The translations under genes and the position numbers were made by a program. The notes under the pieces are model-generated. The model made no database searches. It saw only the letters and a program-made list of their open reading frames with translations, and was not told the origin of the DNA. 64,000 nucleotides of DNA from Epilithonimonas tenax DSM 16811 (GTDB lineage: Bacteria > Bacteroidota > Bacteroidia > Flavobacteriales > Weeksellaceae), in NCBI RefSeq assembly GCF_000428485.1, contig NZ_AUAA01000013.1, forward strand, positions 1 through 64,000. The letters are read 5' to 3'. This document shows, piece after piece, positions 15,676 through 23,709 of this stretch (positions are counted from its first letter, which is position 1; every line of letters starts with the position of its first letter).

Positions 15676-17202
15676 ATGGCTGATAAAGAAAAATTCATAA
15701 CCGATCTCAATTCAAAATACAACCCAAAAGGCGACCACATCATCCTTGGAAAAGGAATGCTGGATGGAGAAATCGTAACAGAAGTCAATGTTTCTATTCC
15801 CCTGAAAACAGTGAACAGGCACGGCCTTATCGCGGGAGCAACCGGAACCGGGAAAACCAAAACACTTCAGGTTTTTGTTGAGCAGTTGTCTCACGCCGGA
15901 GTTCCGACTTTGGTCATGGATATCAAAGGTGATCTTTCCGGAATTGCAGAATCTGGCGTTGAAAACGATCATATTAAGGAACGTTACGCAAAAACAGGTT
16001 TGCCCTATTCTCCACAGAGTTTCCCCGTAGAACTGATGACTATTTCCGGCGCAAAAGGCGTGAAACTGAGAGCGACGGTTTTGGAATTCGGGCCGATTTT
16101 ATTAAGCAAAATCCTTGGTCTCAATGATACTCAGCAAAGTATTATGTCCATCGTTTTCAAATATTCTGATGACAAGGCATTGCCATTAGTTGATTTGAGT
16201 GACCTGAAAAAAGTACTGCAGTATGTGACGGATCATCCGATTGGTAAAAAGGAACTGGCTGATAATTACGGCTCGATTGCGCCGGCATCTTTGGGCGCCA
16301 TCCTTCGTTCGATTGTTGCAATGGAACAGCAAGGTGCAGCTACTTTCTTCGGGGAGCCAAGTTTTGATGTTGAAGATCTTGTGCAAACCAGAGACGGAAA
16401 AGGCGTCGTGAATATTTTCCGTGTAGATGATATTCAAAGCAAACCGAATCTCTTTTCAACCTTTATTTTATCACTGTTTGCCGAGATTTATATGACGTTT
16501 CCGGAAGAAGGTGACAGCGGAAAACCGAAGTTGGTTTTATTCATAGATGAAGCGCATTTGCTTTTCAATGAAGCTTCAAAAACACTTCTTTCACAGATTG
16601 AAACAATGGTAAAATTGATCCGTTCAAAAGGAATCGGAATTTACTTCATTACACAAATCCCTGGTGATGTTCCTGAGAATATATTAAGTCAATTGGGTTT
16701 GAAAATTCAGCACGCTTTGCGAGGTTTTACAGGAAAAGACAAAAAAGAAATTGATAAAGCGGTGGAGAATTATCCAACAACAGAATTCTATAACGCCAGC
16801 GAACTGATTCAAAATCTCGGAATCGGCGAAGCATTTGTAACCGCTCTTGACGAAAAAGGCATTCCGACACCATTGGTTCAAACTTATTTGATCTCGCCGG
16901 AAAGCAGAATGGATATTTTGACTTCTTCAGAAATTGATGAATTGACAAGCAACTCGGCATTAGTTAGAAAATACGAACAAACTGTAGATAAAGAAAGTGC
17001 TTACGAAATCCTCAATAAAAGGATTCAGGATTCTGCACAAACCGAAATCCCAACACCAACAAGAGGAAGATCTGCACAGCCAAAACAAGAGGCAGGAATG
17101 TTCGAACAAGTCATCGAAAGCCGGGCCGGAAAAACATTTCTGAATACTTTAGCAAGAGAAGGCGCTAAGTTTATTTTGGGAATGTTCAGTAAAAAAAGAT
17201 AA
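15676..17202 (+). CDS. HerA-like helicase/ATPase (DUF853, YjgR type)
   Basis: This 508-residue P-loop ATPase has Walker A GATGTGKT at 54-61, Walker B LVLFIDEAHLLF at about 286-297, and the FtsK/HerA features MDIKGDLSGIAE and QIPGDVPENILSQLGLKIQH. DUF853 proteins are thought to move or unwind DNA, but the cellular role is not established. The ATG at 15676 is preferred to the TTG at 15661. It is followed 23 bases later by a DnaQ-like exonuclease on the same strand, an arrangement reminiscent of HerA-nuclease pairs. Confidence 0.88.
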   Translation: MADKEKFITDLNSKYNPKGDHIILGKGMLDGEIVTEVNVSIPLKTVNRHGLIAGATGTGKTKTLQVFVEQLSHAGVPTLVMDIKGDLSGIAESGVENDHIKERYAKTGLPYSPQSFPVELMTISGAKGVKLRATVLEFGPILLSKILGLNDTQQSIMSIVFKYSDDKALPLVDLSDLKKVLQYVTDHPIGKKELADNYGSIAPASLGAILRSIVAMEQQGAATFFGEPSFDVEDLVQTRDGKGVVNIFRVDDIQSKPNLFSTFILSLFAEIYMTFPEEGDSGKPKLVLFIDEAHLLFNEASKTLLSQIETMVKLIRSKGIGIYFITQIPGDVPENILSQLGLKIQHALRGFTGKDKKEIDKAVENYPTTEFYNASELIQNLGIGEAFVTALDEKGIPTPLVQTYLISPESRMDILTSSEIDELTSNSALVRKYEQTVDKESAYEILNKRIQDSAQTEIPTPTRGRSAQPKQEAGMFEQVIESRAGKTFLNTLAREGAKFILGMFSKKR

Positions 17203-17225
17203 TTAAATAAGTGCAGATCGCATAA

Positions 17226-18461
17226 ATGCAGATGTATTCAGTAATAGATATAGAAAGTAACGGCGCTCCTTTCCGGAAGGAAAGCATTATAGAAATTGCG
17301 GTCTATCGTTTTGATGGCCACGAGATTACAGACCAGTTTATCTCACTCGTAAATCCCGAAGACGAGATTTCTTCTTTTGTTCAGAAGTTGACAGGCATCA
17401 CATCCAAAATGGTTCTCACTGCTCCAAAATTTCATGAGATCGCCAAACGTGTGGTAGAGATCACGCAGGATTCAACCTTAGTTGGTCACAATATTGATTT
17501 CGATTACAGAATGCTTCGCCAATCGTTCAAACGCCTTGGTTACGATTTCAAAATCAATACTTTAGATACAATTCCATTAGCCAAAAAACTGATTCCGGAA
17601 GAGAAAAGTTATTCGCTAAGCAAGCTTTGCAAATCCATCGGAATTCCTTTGACCGAAGCGCACCGGGCGAGTGGCGATGCGAGAGCGACTTTGGATCTGT
17701 TTAAGTTATTGATGATTAAAGATAAATCCAATGAAATCATCCAATCTCAACACGAAGAGAATCACGCAAAAAGTTATCTCAATAAAATCCAATTATTAAC
17801 AGAAGATCTTCCGAATGAGCGTGGGATTCTCTATTTTCAAAATTCTGAAGGAACAATTATTTATTCCGATGTGGTAGAAGATCTCTACAAATCGGCCAAA
17901 AAAATCCTCGAATCAGATTCGAGAAAGTATAAAAACATTCAGGAAGATGCAGCTCTGACTTCTTATGAATTAACGGGAACCGACCTTATTGCCAAACTGA
18001 TGATGAAGAATAAAGGCATTAGCAAAACACAACCTTTGCCTTTCGGATTGTTTTACAGAAAGAATAAATACATTCTTGAGAAAATCAAAAAAGAACAGGA
18101 GGAGAAACCTTATCTGAGATTCAAAAGTTTTACGCAAGGTTTGAAAGCCATCAATTACATCAAATCCAAACCCGAGCTGAAAGATAATTTTGAGGAGTTC
18201 ACACAGAAAATCCATCTTAAAAAAAGAAATGAGATTTGGACCTCATCCGGAAGAACTTTGGGCGAAAAGTCTTTTCTCATTTTAGAAAACGGAAAACTGA
18301 CAGGTTTTGGGTTTTACGATTTGTATCATCAAATCCAATCTTTGGAAAAGATTAAAAAACTGCTGCTGCCCGTTTCCAGATTCTCTCAGGATCTGCAGAA
18401 TGATTTGCAGTTGGCGCTTTTGCGGAATGAGTTTGAGGTTTTGGAGTTACCGAAAGCTTGA
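17226..18461 (+). CDS. DnaQ-like DEDDh 3'-5' exonuclease fused to a UvrC-N-like (GIY-YIG) region
   Basis: This protein has 411 residues. Residues 1-165 form an epsilon-type exonuclease with Asp8, Glu10, Asp91, His146 and Asp151 (HRASGDARAT), the full DEDDh set. Residues ~190-400 resemble the N-terminal part of UvrC/Cho: LPNERGILYFQNSEGTIIY corresponds to the PGVY...GxxLYVGK core. The second tyrosine and catalytic arginine are not obvious, so the nuclease half is probably degenerate. Such DnaQ-UvrC fusions are known in Bacteroidota. It acts on DNA ends, possibly with the preceding HerA-like ATPase. An alternative start is the ATG at 17232. Confidence 0.82.
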   Translation: MQMYSVIDIESNGAPFRKESIIEIAVYRFDGHEITDQFISLVNPEDEISSFVQKLTGITSKMVLTAPKFHEIAKRVVEITQDSTLVGHNIDFDYRMLRQSFKRLGYDFKINTLDTIPLAKKLIPEEKSYSLSKLCKSIGIPLTEAHRASGDARATLDLFKLLMIKDKSNEIIQSQHEENHAKSYLNKIQLLTEDLPNERGILYFQNSEGTIIYSDVVEDLYKSAKKILESDSRKYKNIQEDAALTSYELTGTDLIAKLMMKNKGISKTQPLPFGLFYRKNKYILEKIKKEQEEKPYLRFKSFTQGLKAINYIKSKPELKDNFEEFTQKIHLKKRNEIWTSSGRTLGEKSFLILENGKLTGFGFYDLYHQIQSLEKIKKLLLPVSRFSQDLQNDLQLALLRNEFEVLELPKA

Positions 18462-18505
18462 TTTATCGTAATTGTCAGCTAATTTAAAAAAGTGAAAATT
18501 TCATT

Positions 18506-19012
18506 ATGGACATTGAAGAATATTTTGATGAATCAAATTATTTAAACGAAGATAAAACATTAAAAGAAAAATGTTTTATTCTATATCATTCTCATCCTAA
18601 TTGGCAAGAGATTCCAAGAGATCAAACCTTAATTATTTATCAAGATTTTTCATTTGAAAAGAAGTTGTTTTGGTATAAATTTCCATTAAAAAAAAGACTA
18701 TTCTCAAGTTATAAAAGCAACCTCATTCCCGAAAATATATTTGAAATATTAAGAGAATTGAATGCGTTAGAAACACTAAAAATTAAAAATTTTTATACTT
18801 CAAAAACTGAAAAGTATTCGCCTGAAGGACTTTCAGAAGATTCTTATCAAATTAACCATAACGGGAAAAATCATTCGATAAATATGAGTTCTTACTGGAC
18901 CGATGAAACTCTTTTTATAAGTAATGAAGAAAAATGCTTTTTGAAATTACATAAAAGTTTATTTGAATGGAAAAATGAACTTTACGAAAGCATTATCAAA
19001 TTACATATCTAA
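18506..19012 (+). CDS. Hypothetical protein
   Basis: This 168-residue soluble protein has no signal peptide or membrane segment and is rich in Lys, Glu, Ser and aromatic residues. I recognise no domain. Codons are more AT-rich than in the flanking genes, which suits a recently acquired or fast-evolving accessory gene. The fold may be an immunity-protein-like alpha/beta module, judging only by size, charge and the WTDETLF.. beta-type stretch, but that is a guess. It is followed by a dispersed repeat. Confidence 0.65.
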   Translation: MDIEEYFDESNYLNEDKTLKEKCFILYHSHPNWQEIPRDQTLIIYQDFSFEKKLFWYKFPLKKRLFSSYKSNLIPENIFEILRELNALETLKIKNFYTSKTEKYSPEGLSEDSYQINHNGKNHSINMSSYWTDETLFISNEEKCFLKLHKSLFEWKNELYESIIKLHI

Positions 19013-19052
19013 TTTCAGTTGTTGGAAAATATTAGATTTATGTAGAATCATC

Positions 19053-19168
19053 ACAGCCCGACTTGAGTGGAAATCCTTTTTTGTGGCTGGAAAAGTGTGG
19101 GCAAAAAGATTGGGAACCCTTCGACTTCGCTCAGGATAAACTACAGGCGGATAAAGCTGCCCAAAATA
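19053..19168 (+). repeat. Dispersed intergenic repeat, copy B, with nested CTTCGACTTCGCTCAGG motif
   Basis: This copy begins CAGCCCGACTTGAGTGGAAAT followed by CCTTTTTTG, has GGGCAAAAAGATTGG in the middle and ends with AAGCTGCCCAAAAT. It shares blocks and order with copies at 6704 and 33861. Its second half carries CCTTCGACTTCGCTCAGG (19119-19136), a motif seen in many bacterial genomes as part of small dispersed repeats. Confidence 0.75.
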
Positions 19169-19184
19169 AAAATCAATCCAAAAA

Positions 19185-19215
19185 TTGCGAGATTTACAGA
19201 TAAACTCTAATTTTG
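19185..19215 (+). promoter_or_regulatory. Promoter of lysA
   Basis: TTG (19185-19187) and TAATTTTG (19208-19215) are separated by 20 bases, a good Bacteroidota promoter. Transcription should begin near 19222, giving a 170-base leader. Confidence 0.75.
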
Positions 19216-19239
19216 CCAAAATTTTATTAACAACAAGCA

Positions 19240-19311
19240 ATGCAATATTTTAAACAAAGCAAAATCGGAAAAAAGGGAGCTGTAAGGTTCTCTAAGGTTT
19301 GGAATGTCTAA
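19240..19311 (+). CDS. Candidate Lys-rich leader peptide of lysA
   Basis: This 23-codon frame (MQYFKQSKIGKK... ending VWNV) contains five lysine codons, including an AAA-AAG pair and a last AAG at 19294-19296, then stops with TAA at 19309-19311. It lies between the lysA promoter and a terminator. The base immediately after the stop begins the antiterminator arm, which is the expected geometry for lysine-sensing attenuation. Translation has not been shown. Confidence 0.6.
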   Translation: MQYFKQSKIGKKGAVRFSKVWNV

Positions 19312-19375
19312 GGAGTTGCGTGCATAAGATATCTATTGCGGCAGACTCTTTATATAAGAATCTGCCTTTTTATTT
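19312..19375 (+). promoter_or_regulatory. lysA attenuator: mutually exclusive antiterminator and terminator
   Basis: Terminator: GGCAGACTCT (19340-19349) pairs with AGAATCTGCC (19357-19366), one mismatch, followed by TTTTTATTTTT. Antiterminator: GAGTTGC (19313-19319) pairs with the same terminator arm GCAGACTC (19341-19348) with one bulged G. The two cannot form together. The antiterminator arm starts one base after the leader-peptide stop codon, so a ribosome at the stop would cover it. Confidence 0.7.
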
Positions 19376-19391
19376 TTAAAAATCTACGATT

Positions 19392-20591
19392 ATGACCAAT
19401 CAGGACTTGCTAAGTATAGCAAAAGAATTCGGGACACCCGTGTATGTTTATGACGTTAATTCTATCAGCGAGCAGTATAAAAAGCTGACGTCTTCTTTCT
19501 CGAAGACCACGCGTTTTTTCTACGCTGCCAAGGCTTTGACCAACATCAATATCCTGAAGTACGTAGAAAAATTGGGCGCATCTTTGGATTGCGTTTCTAT
19601 CAATGAGGTGAAATTGGGCTTGAAAGCTGGTTTCTCCAACGACAGAATTCTATTCACGCCAAATTGCGTTGACCTTGCTGAAATCGAGGAAGCAATGTCT
19701 CATAAAGTTCATATTAACATCGATAATATTTCGATTCTTGAGCAATTTGGAAATAAATTCGGGAGCACCTATCCAATTTTTGTGAGAATCAATCCGCACA
19801 TTTATGCTGGCGGAAATCATAAAATTTCGACTGGACATATTGATTCCAAATTCGGAATTTCAATTCACCAAATGCGTCATATCGAACGGGTGATGAAATC
19901 GACAAACCTCAATGTTGAAGGTCTTCATATGCACACAGGAAGCGAAATCAAAGATCCAGACGTTTTCATCCAAGGTCTTGAAATTATGTTTGAATTGGCG
20001 GAGCATTTCCCGAATTTGAAATATCTGGATATGGGAAGTGGTTTCAAAGTGCCTTATCAGGATGGCGATATCGAAACAGACGTGAAATCTCTGGGTAAAA
20101 AAGTAAACGCTTCGATTAAAAAATATGAGGAAGAATCTGGGAAAAAGTTCCAGCTTTGGTTTGAGCCAGGGAAGTTTTTGGTGAGCGACAGCGGCCATTT
20201 TCTGGTAAAATCAAATGTCATCAAGCAAACTACTGCGACAGTTTTTGTAGGCGTGAACTCTGGTTTCAATCATTTGATCCGTCCGATGTTCTACGATTCT
20301 TACCATATTATTGAAAATCTTTCCAATCCAAAAGGACCTGAAAGAATCTATACCGTTGTTGGAAATATCTGTGAGACAGATACTTTTGCTTGGGATAGAA
20401 AAATAAATGAAGTGCGAGAAGGGGACATCATCGTGTTCAGAAATGCGGGCGCTTACGGTTTTGAAATGAGTTCTAATTTCAACTCCAGACTGAAACCTGC
20501 GGAAGTGATGTTTCTGGACGGAAAAGCGCATCTCATCAGAAAAAGAGACGAGTTTGAAGATCTATTGAAAAACCAGATCGAAGTTTTGTAA
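19392..20591 (+). CDS. lysA: Diaminopimelate decarboxylase
   Basis: This 399-residue PLP enzyme makes L-lysine from meso-diaminopimelate, the last step of lysine synthesis. The PLP lysine is Lys47 (FYAAKALTN). Other family motifs are HMHTGSEI (about 178-185), LDMGSGFKVPY (about 213-223), WFEPGKFLV (about 257-265) and the C-terminal CETDTFA and NAGAYGFEMSSNFNSR, which carry substrate-binding residues. The usual CESGD is CETDT here, a common flavobacterial form. The gene stands alone behind a leader that looks like a Lys-codon attenuator, consistent with feedback by lysyl-tRNA charging. Confidence 0.93.
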   Translation: MTNQDLLSIAKEFGTPVYVYDVNSISEQYKKLTSSFSKTTRFFYAAKALTNINILKYVEKLGASLDCVSINEVKLGLKAGFSNDRILFTPNCVDLAEIEEAMSHKVHINIDNISILEQFGNKFGSTYPIFVRINPHIYAGGNHKISTGHIDSKFGISIHQMRHIERVMKSTNLNVEGLHMHTGSEIKDPDVFIQGLEIMFELAEHFPNLKYLDMGSGFKVPYQDGDIETDVKSLGKKVNASIKKYEEESGKKFQLWFEPGKFLVSDSGHFLVKSNVIKQTTATVFVGVNSGFNHLIRPMFYDSYHIIENLSNPKGPERIYTVVGNICETDTFAWDRKINEVREGDIIVFRNAGAYGFEMSSNFNSRLKPAEVMFLDGKAHLIRKRDEFEDLLKNQIEVL

Positions 20592-20651
20592 ATAATTCTG
20601 AATCAGGATTGTTTGGCACACATTTTCTTTCATCCTGATAAATCAAACGCT

Positions 20652-21158
20652 ATGAAAACACTATTACTTTCGTTAAGCCTATTAGTAAGCACTCTTAATT
20701 TAGCTCAGAACAACGATGTTGAAGAATCACTGAACATGGATATCCCAATGGTGGATGCTACATCTAGCGCCGTTGGATACAGCGTAAGGGGTATTTATCA
20801 AATCAAAGATCATACTTGCGATCCTGCCAGTTTCAAAAGTGTGAGATATCCAGGCGGGTCCGATGCTTATATCAGAGAACTGAAAGAGAAGTTTCAGCAG
20901 AACGTCAATTGGAACAGTTATGTGGTAAACGGCTTATTTTTTGTGAAAATGGATATCACGAAAGATGGTGTCTTGTCAAAACTGGAAGCCGGACCTAAAG
21001 TGGATAAAAGTGAACCTTTCCTGAATGACCTCAAAGAAGCTGTTAAAAAAGTCAATAAAACTTGGACACCTGCCAAATGCAGCGGCAATCCGGTAGATTC
21101 CAAAGCGATTTTGAAAATCGATTTTTCATCGATGACTTATGATAATGCTTTTAACTGA
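20652..21158 (+). CDS. Secreted protein with TonB C-terminal-like domain
   Basis: This 168-residue protein begins MKTLLLSLSLLVSTLNLAQ, a signal peptide with probable cleavage after AQ (type I). The mature part ends in a TonB_C-like region: KFQQNVNWNSYVVNGLFFVK, then KDGVLSKLEAGPKVD, and KTWTPAKCSGNPVDSKAILK, the pattern seen in the periplasmic domain of energy transducers. There is no N-terminal membrane anchor or proline spacer, so it is not itself a TonB. The ATG at 20652 is chosen because the frame upstream starts only with TTG (20613) and would bury the signal. A terminator follows. Confidence 0.8.
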   Translation: MKTLLLSLSLLVSTLNLAQNNDVEESLNMDIPMVDATSSAVGYSVRGIYQIKDHTCDPASFKSVRYPGGSDAYIRELKEKFQQNVNWNSYVVNGLFFVKMDITKDGVLSKLEAGPKVDKSEPFLNDLKEAVKKVNKTWTPAKCSGNPVDSKAILKIDFSSMTYDNAFN

Positions 21159-21179
21159 TCAGAAAAACACCATATTGAT

Positions 21180-21207
21180 AACCGCCAATTAAAGGCGGTT
21201 TTTTTAT
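21180..21207 (+). terminator. Intrinsic terminator
   Basis: AACCGCC/GGCGGTT with a 7-base loop and a run of seven T. It ends the transcript of the secreted TonB-C-like gene and overlaps the stop of the convergent methyltransferase gene. Confidence 0.85.
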
Positions 21208-21893
21208 TCTTTGGATAATTGTACGAGATATTGGTCATTCTCATCCTGATAAATCAGTTCGGTTTTCCAGCCTTCTTCAGAAGCGATTTTTTCTAGGGTT
21301 TCACGGTCCAGATAAAGCCATTTGAACCATTCTGTAGCTTGTTTTTGATATTCGTAAAGGCAGGTAGCTTCACCATAATACTGCTCCGTAGGAAGCACAT
21401 CTTCCTCGTACATATAACTGATATCCGAAGAGTCGAAGATCAAAATGCCGTTTTCATTAAGCAAACGATCTGCTTTCCTTAGAAATTTTCTGAAACCAGG
21501 CAAATCTCCACAAAGGCCAATGCCGTTCATCAATAACAAAAGCGTATCGAATTTTTCATCATCAAATTTGAAAATATCTGCGCAGACTACATTTGTCAGT
21601 CCTCGGTCTTTCATTACTTCACAGGCTGCGGGAGAAATTTCTAGTCCAACGACGTCAAACTTTTTATGTTGAAGAATTAGGGCGTGACTGCCGGCGCCTG
21701 CGCCAATATCCAACACTTTTCCTTTGCAAAGATCCAATGCTTTTTTCTCGAGAAGTGGCATTTGCTTTTCGGTTCGGAAATAGACAGAGATCGGCATTTC
21801 TACTCTCGGCCCAAAAGTGTCGTGAACATAGAGTTTTCCTCTGCTGGTTTTCTCGTAAAAATTTTTGATGGCAATACCGGGAAGATCGATCAT
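21204..21893 (-). CDS. Class I SAM-dependent methyltransferase
   Basis: This 229-residue soluble methyltransferase has motif I VLDIGAGAGSHAL at about residues 60-72, motif II/acidic loop VVGLEISPAAC (about 80-90) and motif IV FDTLLLLMNGIGLCGDL. The length and N-terminal TFGPRVEMPISVYFR suit a small-molecule methylase. The substrate is unknown. It stands alone between convergent and divergent neighbours. Confidence 0.85.
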   Translation of the reverse strand: MIDLPGIAIKNFYEKTSRGKLYVHDTFGPRVEMPISVYFRTEKQMPLLEKKALDLCKGKVLDIGAGAGSHALILQHKKFDVVGLEISPAACEVMKDRGLTNVVCADIFKFDDEKFDTLLLLMNGIGLCGDLPGFRKFLRKADRLLNENGILIFDSSDISYMYEEDVLPTEQYYGEATCLYEYQKQATEWFKWLYLDRETLEKIASEEGWKTELIYQDENDQYLVQLSKE

Positions 21894-22038
21894 ATTAATA
21901 AAAACTTACCGCAAAGATAAAACAATAAAAAAAGCATCCAGATTTCCCTGAACACTTTTCTTCGTCATTCGGATCTTGGGATCTGAATTGATCTCTACAA
22001 AGGTAGTTGTTATTTCTTACATATAAAATGAACCTCGG

Positions 22039-22608
22039 TTAAGAAATTCGTCTTCTTATTCTGCTAAGTGCCTGAGGCGTGATTCCCATATAGGTGGCAA
22101 TATGCTTCAGAGGGATCATCTGAAAAAGATCGGGATGCTCTTTCATCAGTTTCAGATAGCGTTCTTCTGCAGACTCGCTGAGGTAAGAAAATTCTTTTTT
22201 CAATTTCTCAACATATATACTTTCTACGGTAAGCCTTCCTAAAAGATTGCCGACAGGAGAAGTACGGTAAACTTCCTGTAGATCATCATAATGAATTTGC
22301 CACAGCACCATATCCGTCAGTGCTTCCACATTACACTTGGATGGTGATCTTTGCAGAAAAGAATCGTACGATGTGAGGTATTGGTGTTTAAAAACAAATC
22401 TTGTGGTAATTTCTTTATTTTGGTTTATAAAAAAAAGTCGGGCTGCTCCTTCTTCAACAACGGTGAGATAATGATCTATGTCGCCTTCCTTGAGAATGAT
22501 TTCTTTTTTCTTGTATTCTTTCCTGATATTTCTGCTCGCAAAAATGTCCCAGTTTTCATCAGAAATTGGAATATTTTTAGAACGAAGGAATTGTTTCATG
22601 AACTCCAT
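22039..22608 (-). CDS. Crp/Fnr-family transcriptional regulator
   Basis: This 189-residue protein has an N-terminal cyclic-nucleotide-binding-type barrel (ILKEGDIDHYLTVVEEGAAR at about 38-57) and a short C-terminal helix-turn-helix (IPLKHIATYMGITPQALSRI) whose recognition helix ends at about residue 184. It lacks the Fnr cysteine cluster, so it is probably not an oxygen sensor. The truncated HTH ending shortly after the recognition helix is typical of the many Bacteroidota Crp-like regulators. Its stop is 9 bases before the surE stop side, close enough for shared transcription with surE upstream. Targets unknown. Confidence 0.88.
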   Translation of the reverse strand: MEFMKQFLRSKNIPISDENWDIFASRNIRKEYKKKEIILKEGDIDHYLTVVEEGAARLFFINQNKEITTRFVFKHQYLTSYDSFLQRSPSKCNVEALTDMVLWQIHYDDLQEVYRTSPVGNLLGRLTVESIYVEKLKKEFSYLSESAEERYLKLMKEHPDLFQMIPLKHIATYMGITPQALSRIRRRIS

Positions 22609-22617
22609 TCACGCTAT

Positions 22618-23382
22618 TTATTGGTAAATAGAATTGAGTTCCTGCATATACTCATAAGCAGTTAAATCAAATTTTACAGGAACAATACTGATAAATCCGT
22701 TTGCCAGAGCTGTTTCGTCTGCATCCTCTGATTCATCCATATTGTTGAAATACCCGGTGAGCCAGTAATATTTTTTGCCGTGCGGATTGGTTCTTTCGTC
22801 AAAACTTTCTTCCCATTTGGCATTGGCCTGTTTGCAGACTTTGATGCCCTTGATCTCTTCTTTTTTAAGATGAGGAATGTTGACATTCAGAACAATGCCT
22901 TTTGGCATTGGTTTTTCCAGGGTTTTCAGAATGATATCTTTAATAAAATGTTCTGCCTGGTCAAAATCGGCTTCCCATTTGAGATCGGAAAGAGAAAATC
23001 CAATGGCCGGCAAACCTTCTACACCAGCTTCTACAGCGGCAGACATCGTTCCGGAATAGATCACATTAATGGAAGAGTTGGAACCGTGATTGATGCCTGA
23101 GACGACGATGTCCGGTCTTCTTGGAAGGATCTTGTCCAAAGCCATTTTCACACAGTCTACCGGTGTTCCTGAGCAGGAAAAATCTTTTTGAGGACCTTCA
23201 AGATGCAGTTCTTCGAAGCTTAAGGTGGAGTTGATCGTGATGGCGTGTCCTTTGCCACTTTGAGGAGAATTGGGCGCGACTACGATCACGTCGCCAATCT
23301 CGTTGACAATGCTAATTAATTTTCTAATGCCAGGTGCTGTGATTCCATCATCATTGGTTACCAGTATCAATGGTTTGCTCAT
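22618..23382 (-). CDS. surE: 5'/3'-nucleotidase SurE
   Basis: This 254-residue metal-dependent nucleotidase hydrolyses nucleoside monophosphates. The signature LVTNDDGI (Asp11-Asp12) opens the protein and is followed by VVAPNSPQSGKGHAIT and VVSGINHGSNSS, all catalytic or metal-binding blocks of SurE. The reading frame is open for another 53 codons upstream, but the family begins at MSKPLILVTNDDG, so the ATG at 23382 is used. The Crp/Fnr-like gene follows 9 bases after its stop. Confidence 0.95.
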   Translation of the reverse strand: MSKPLILVTNDDGITAPGIRKLISIVNEIGDVIVVAPNSPQSGKGHAITINSTLSFEELHLEGPQKDFSCSGTPVDCVKMALDKILPRRPDIVVSGINHGSNSSINVIYSGTMSAAVEAGVEGLPAIGFSLSDLKWEADFDQAEHFIKDIILKTLEKPMPKGIVLNVNIPHLKKEEIKGIKVCKQANAKWEESFDERTNPHGKKYYWLTGYFNNMDESEDADETALANGFISIVPVKFDLTAYEYMQELNSIYQ

Positions 23383-23709
23383 AAAATTTATTTTATATTT
23401 TTTCGCTTTTTGCGAGATTTTCAAAATTATCTCAAAAATAACCAATTTATAATGAGTAAAATAAAATAAGGTGTTAAATTTGGTTTCGTTTTTGAATACC
23501 AACGTAACATTCAAAAGAAAATTTTGACTAATCAAAACCAAAGATTAAACAACTTTTCATAATTTTATCTAATCTTGGGATTGACTTCGCAGATTTTATG
23601 GATCTAGCAGATAAGTATTAAAGTTTAAATCTGCGAAATTAGCTTAATCAGCAAGATAATAATATTAAAAAATCTAATTTAATAGATTATAAAGCCACTT
23701 TAAAAATTT
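23383..23709. other. Intergenic region between surE and prc with an 11-bp inverted repeat
   Basis: A perfect inverted repeat TTCGCAGATTT (23586-23596) / AAATCTGCGAA (23627-23637) sits about 75 bases upstream of prc. On the minus strand a TAATTTTG word at 23422-23429 could be a surE promoter element. Nothing protein-coding is seen. Confidence 0.5.

Noticed and set aside
19001-19240. 79-codon frame on the minus strand with a PERSRRV string
   Set aside because: It covers repeat copy B and the lysA promoter; the string comes from a nucleotide repeat motif and is not a protein family.
19222-19391. Lysine riboswitch upstream of lysA
   Set aside because: The leader is too short and lacks the conserved L-box core; the leader-peptide model explains the sequence better.
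23383-23541. N-terminal extension of surE
   Set aside because: The frame is open for 53 more codons, but SurE proteins start at the beta-strand LILVTNDDG and the extra sequence is AT-rich intergenic DNA.
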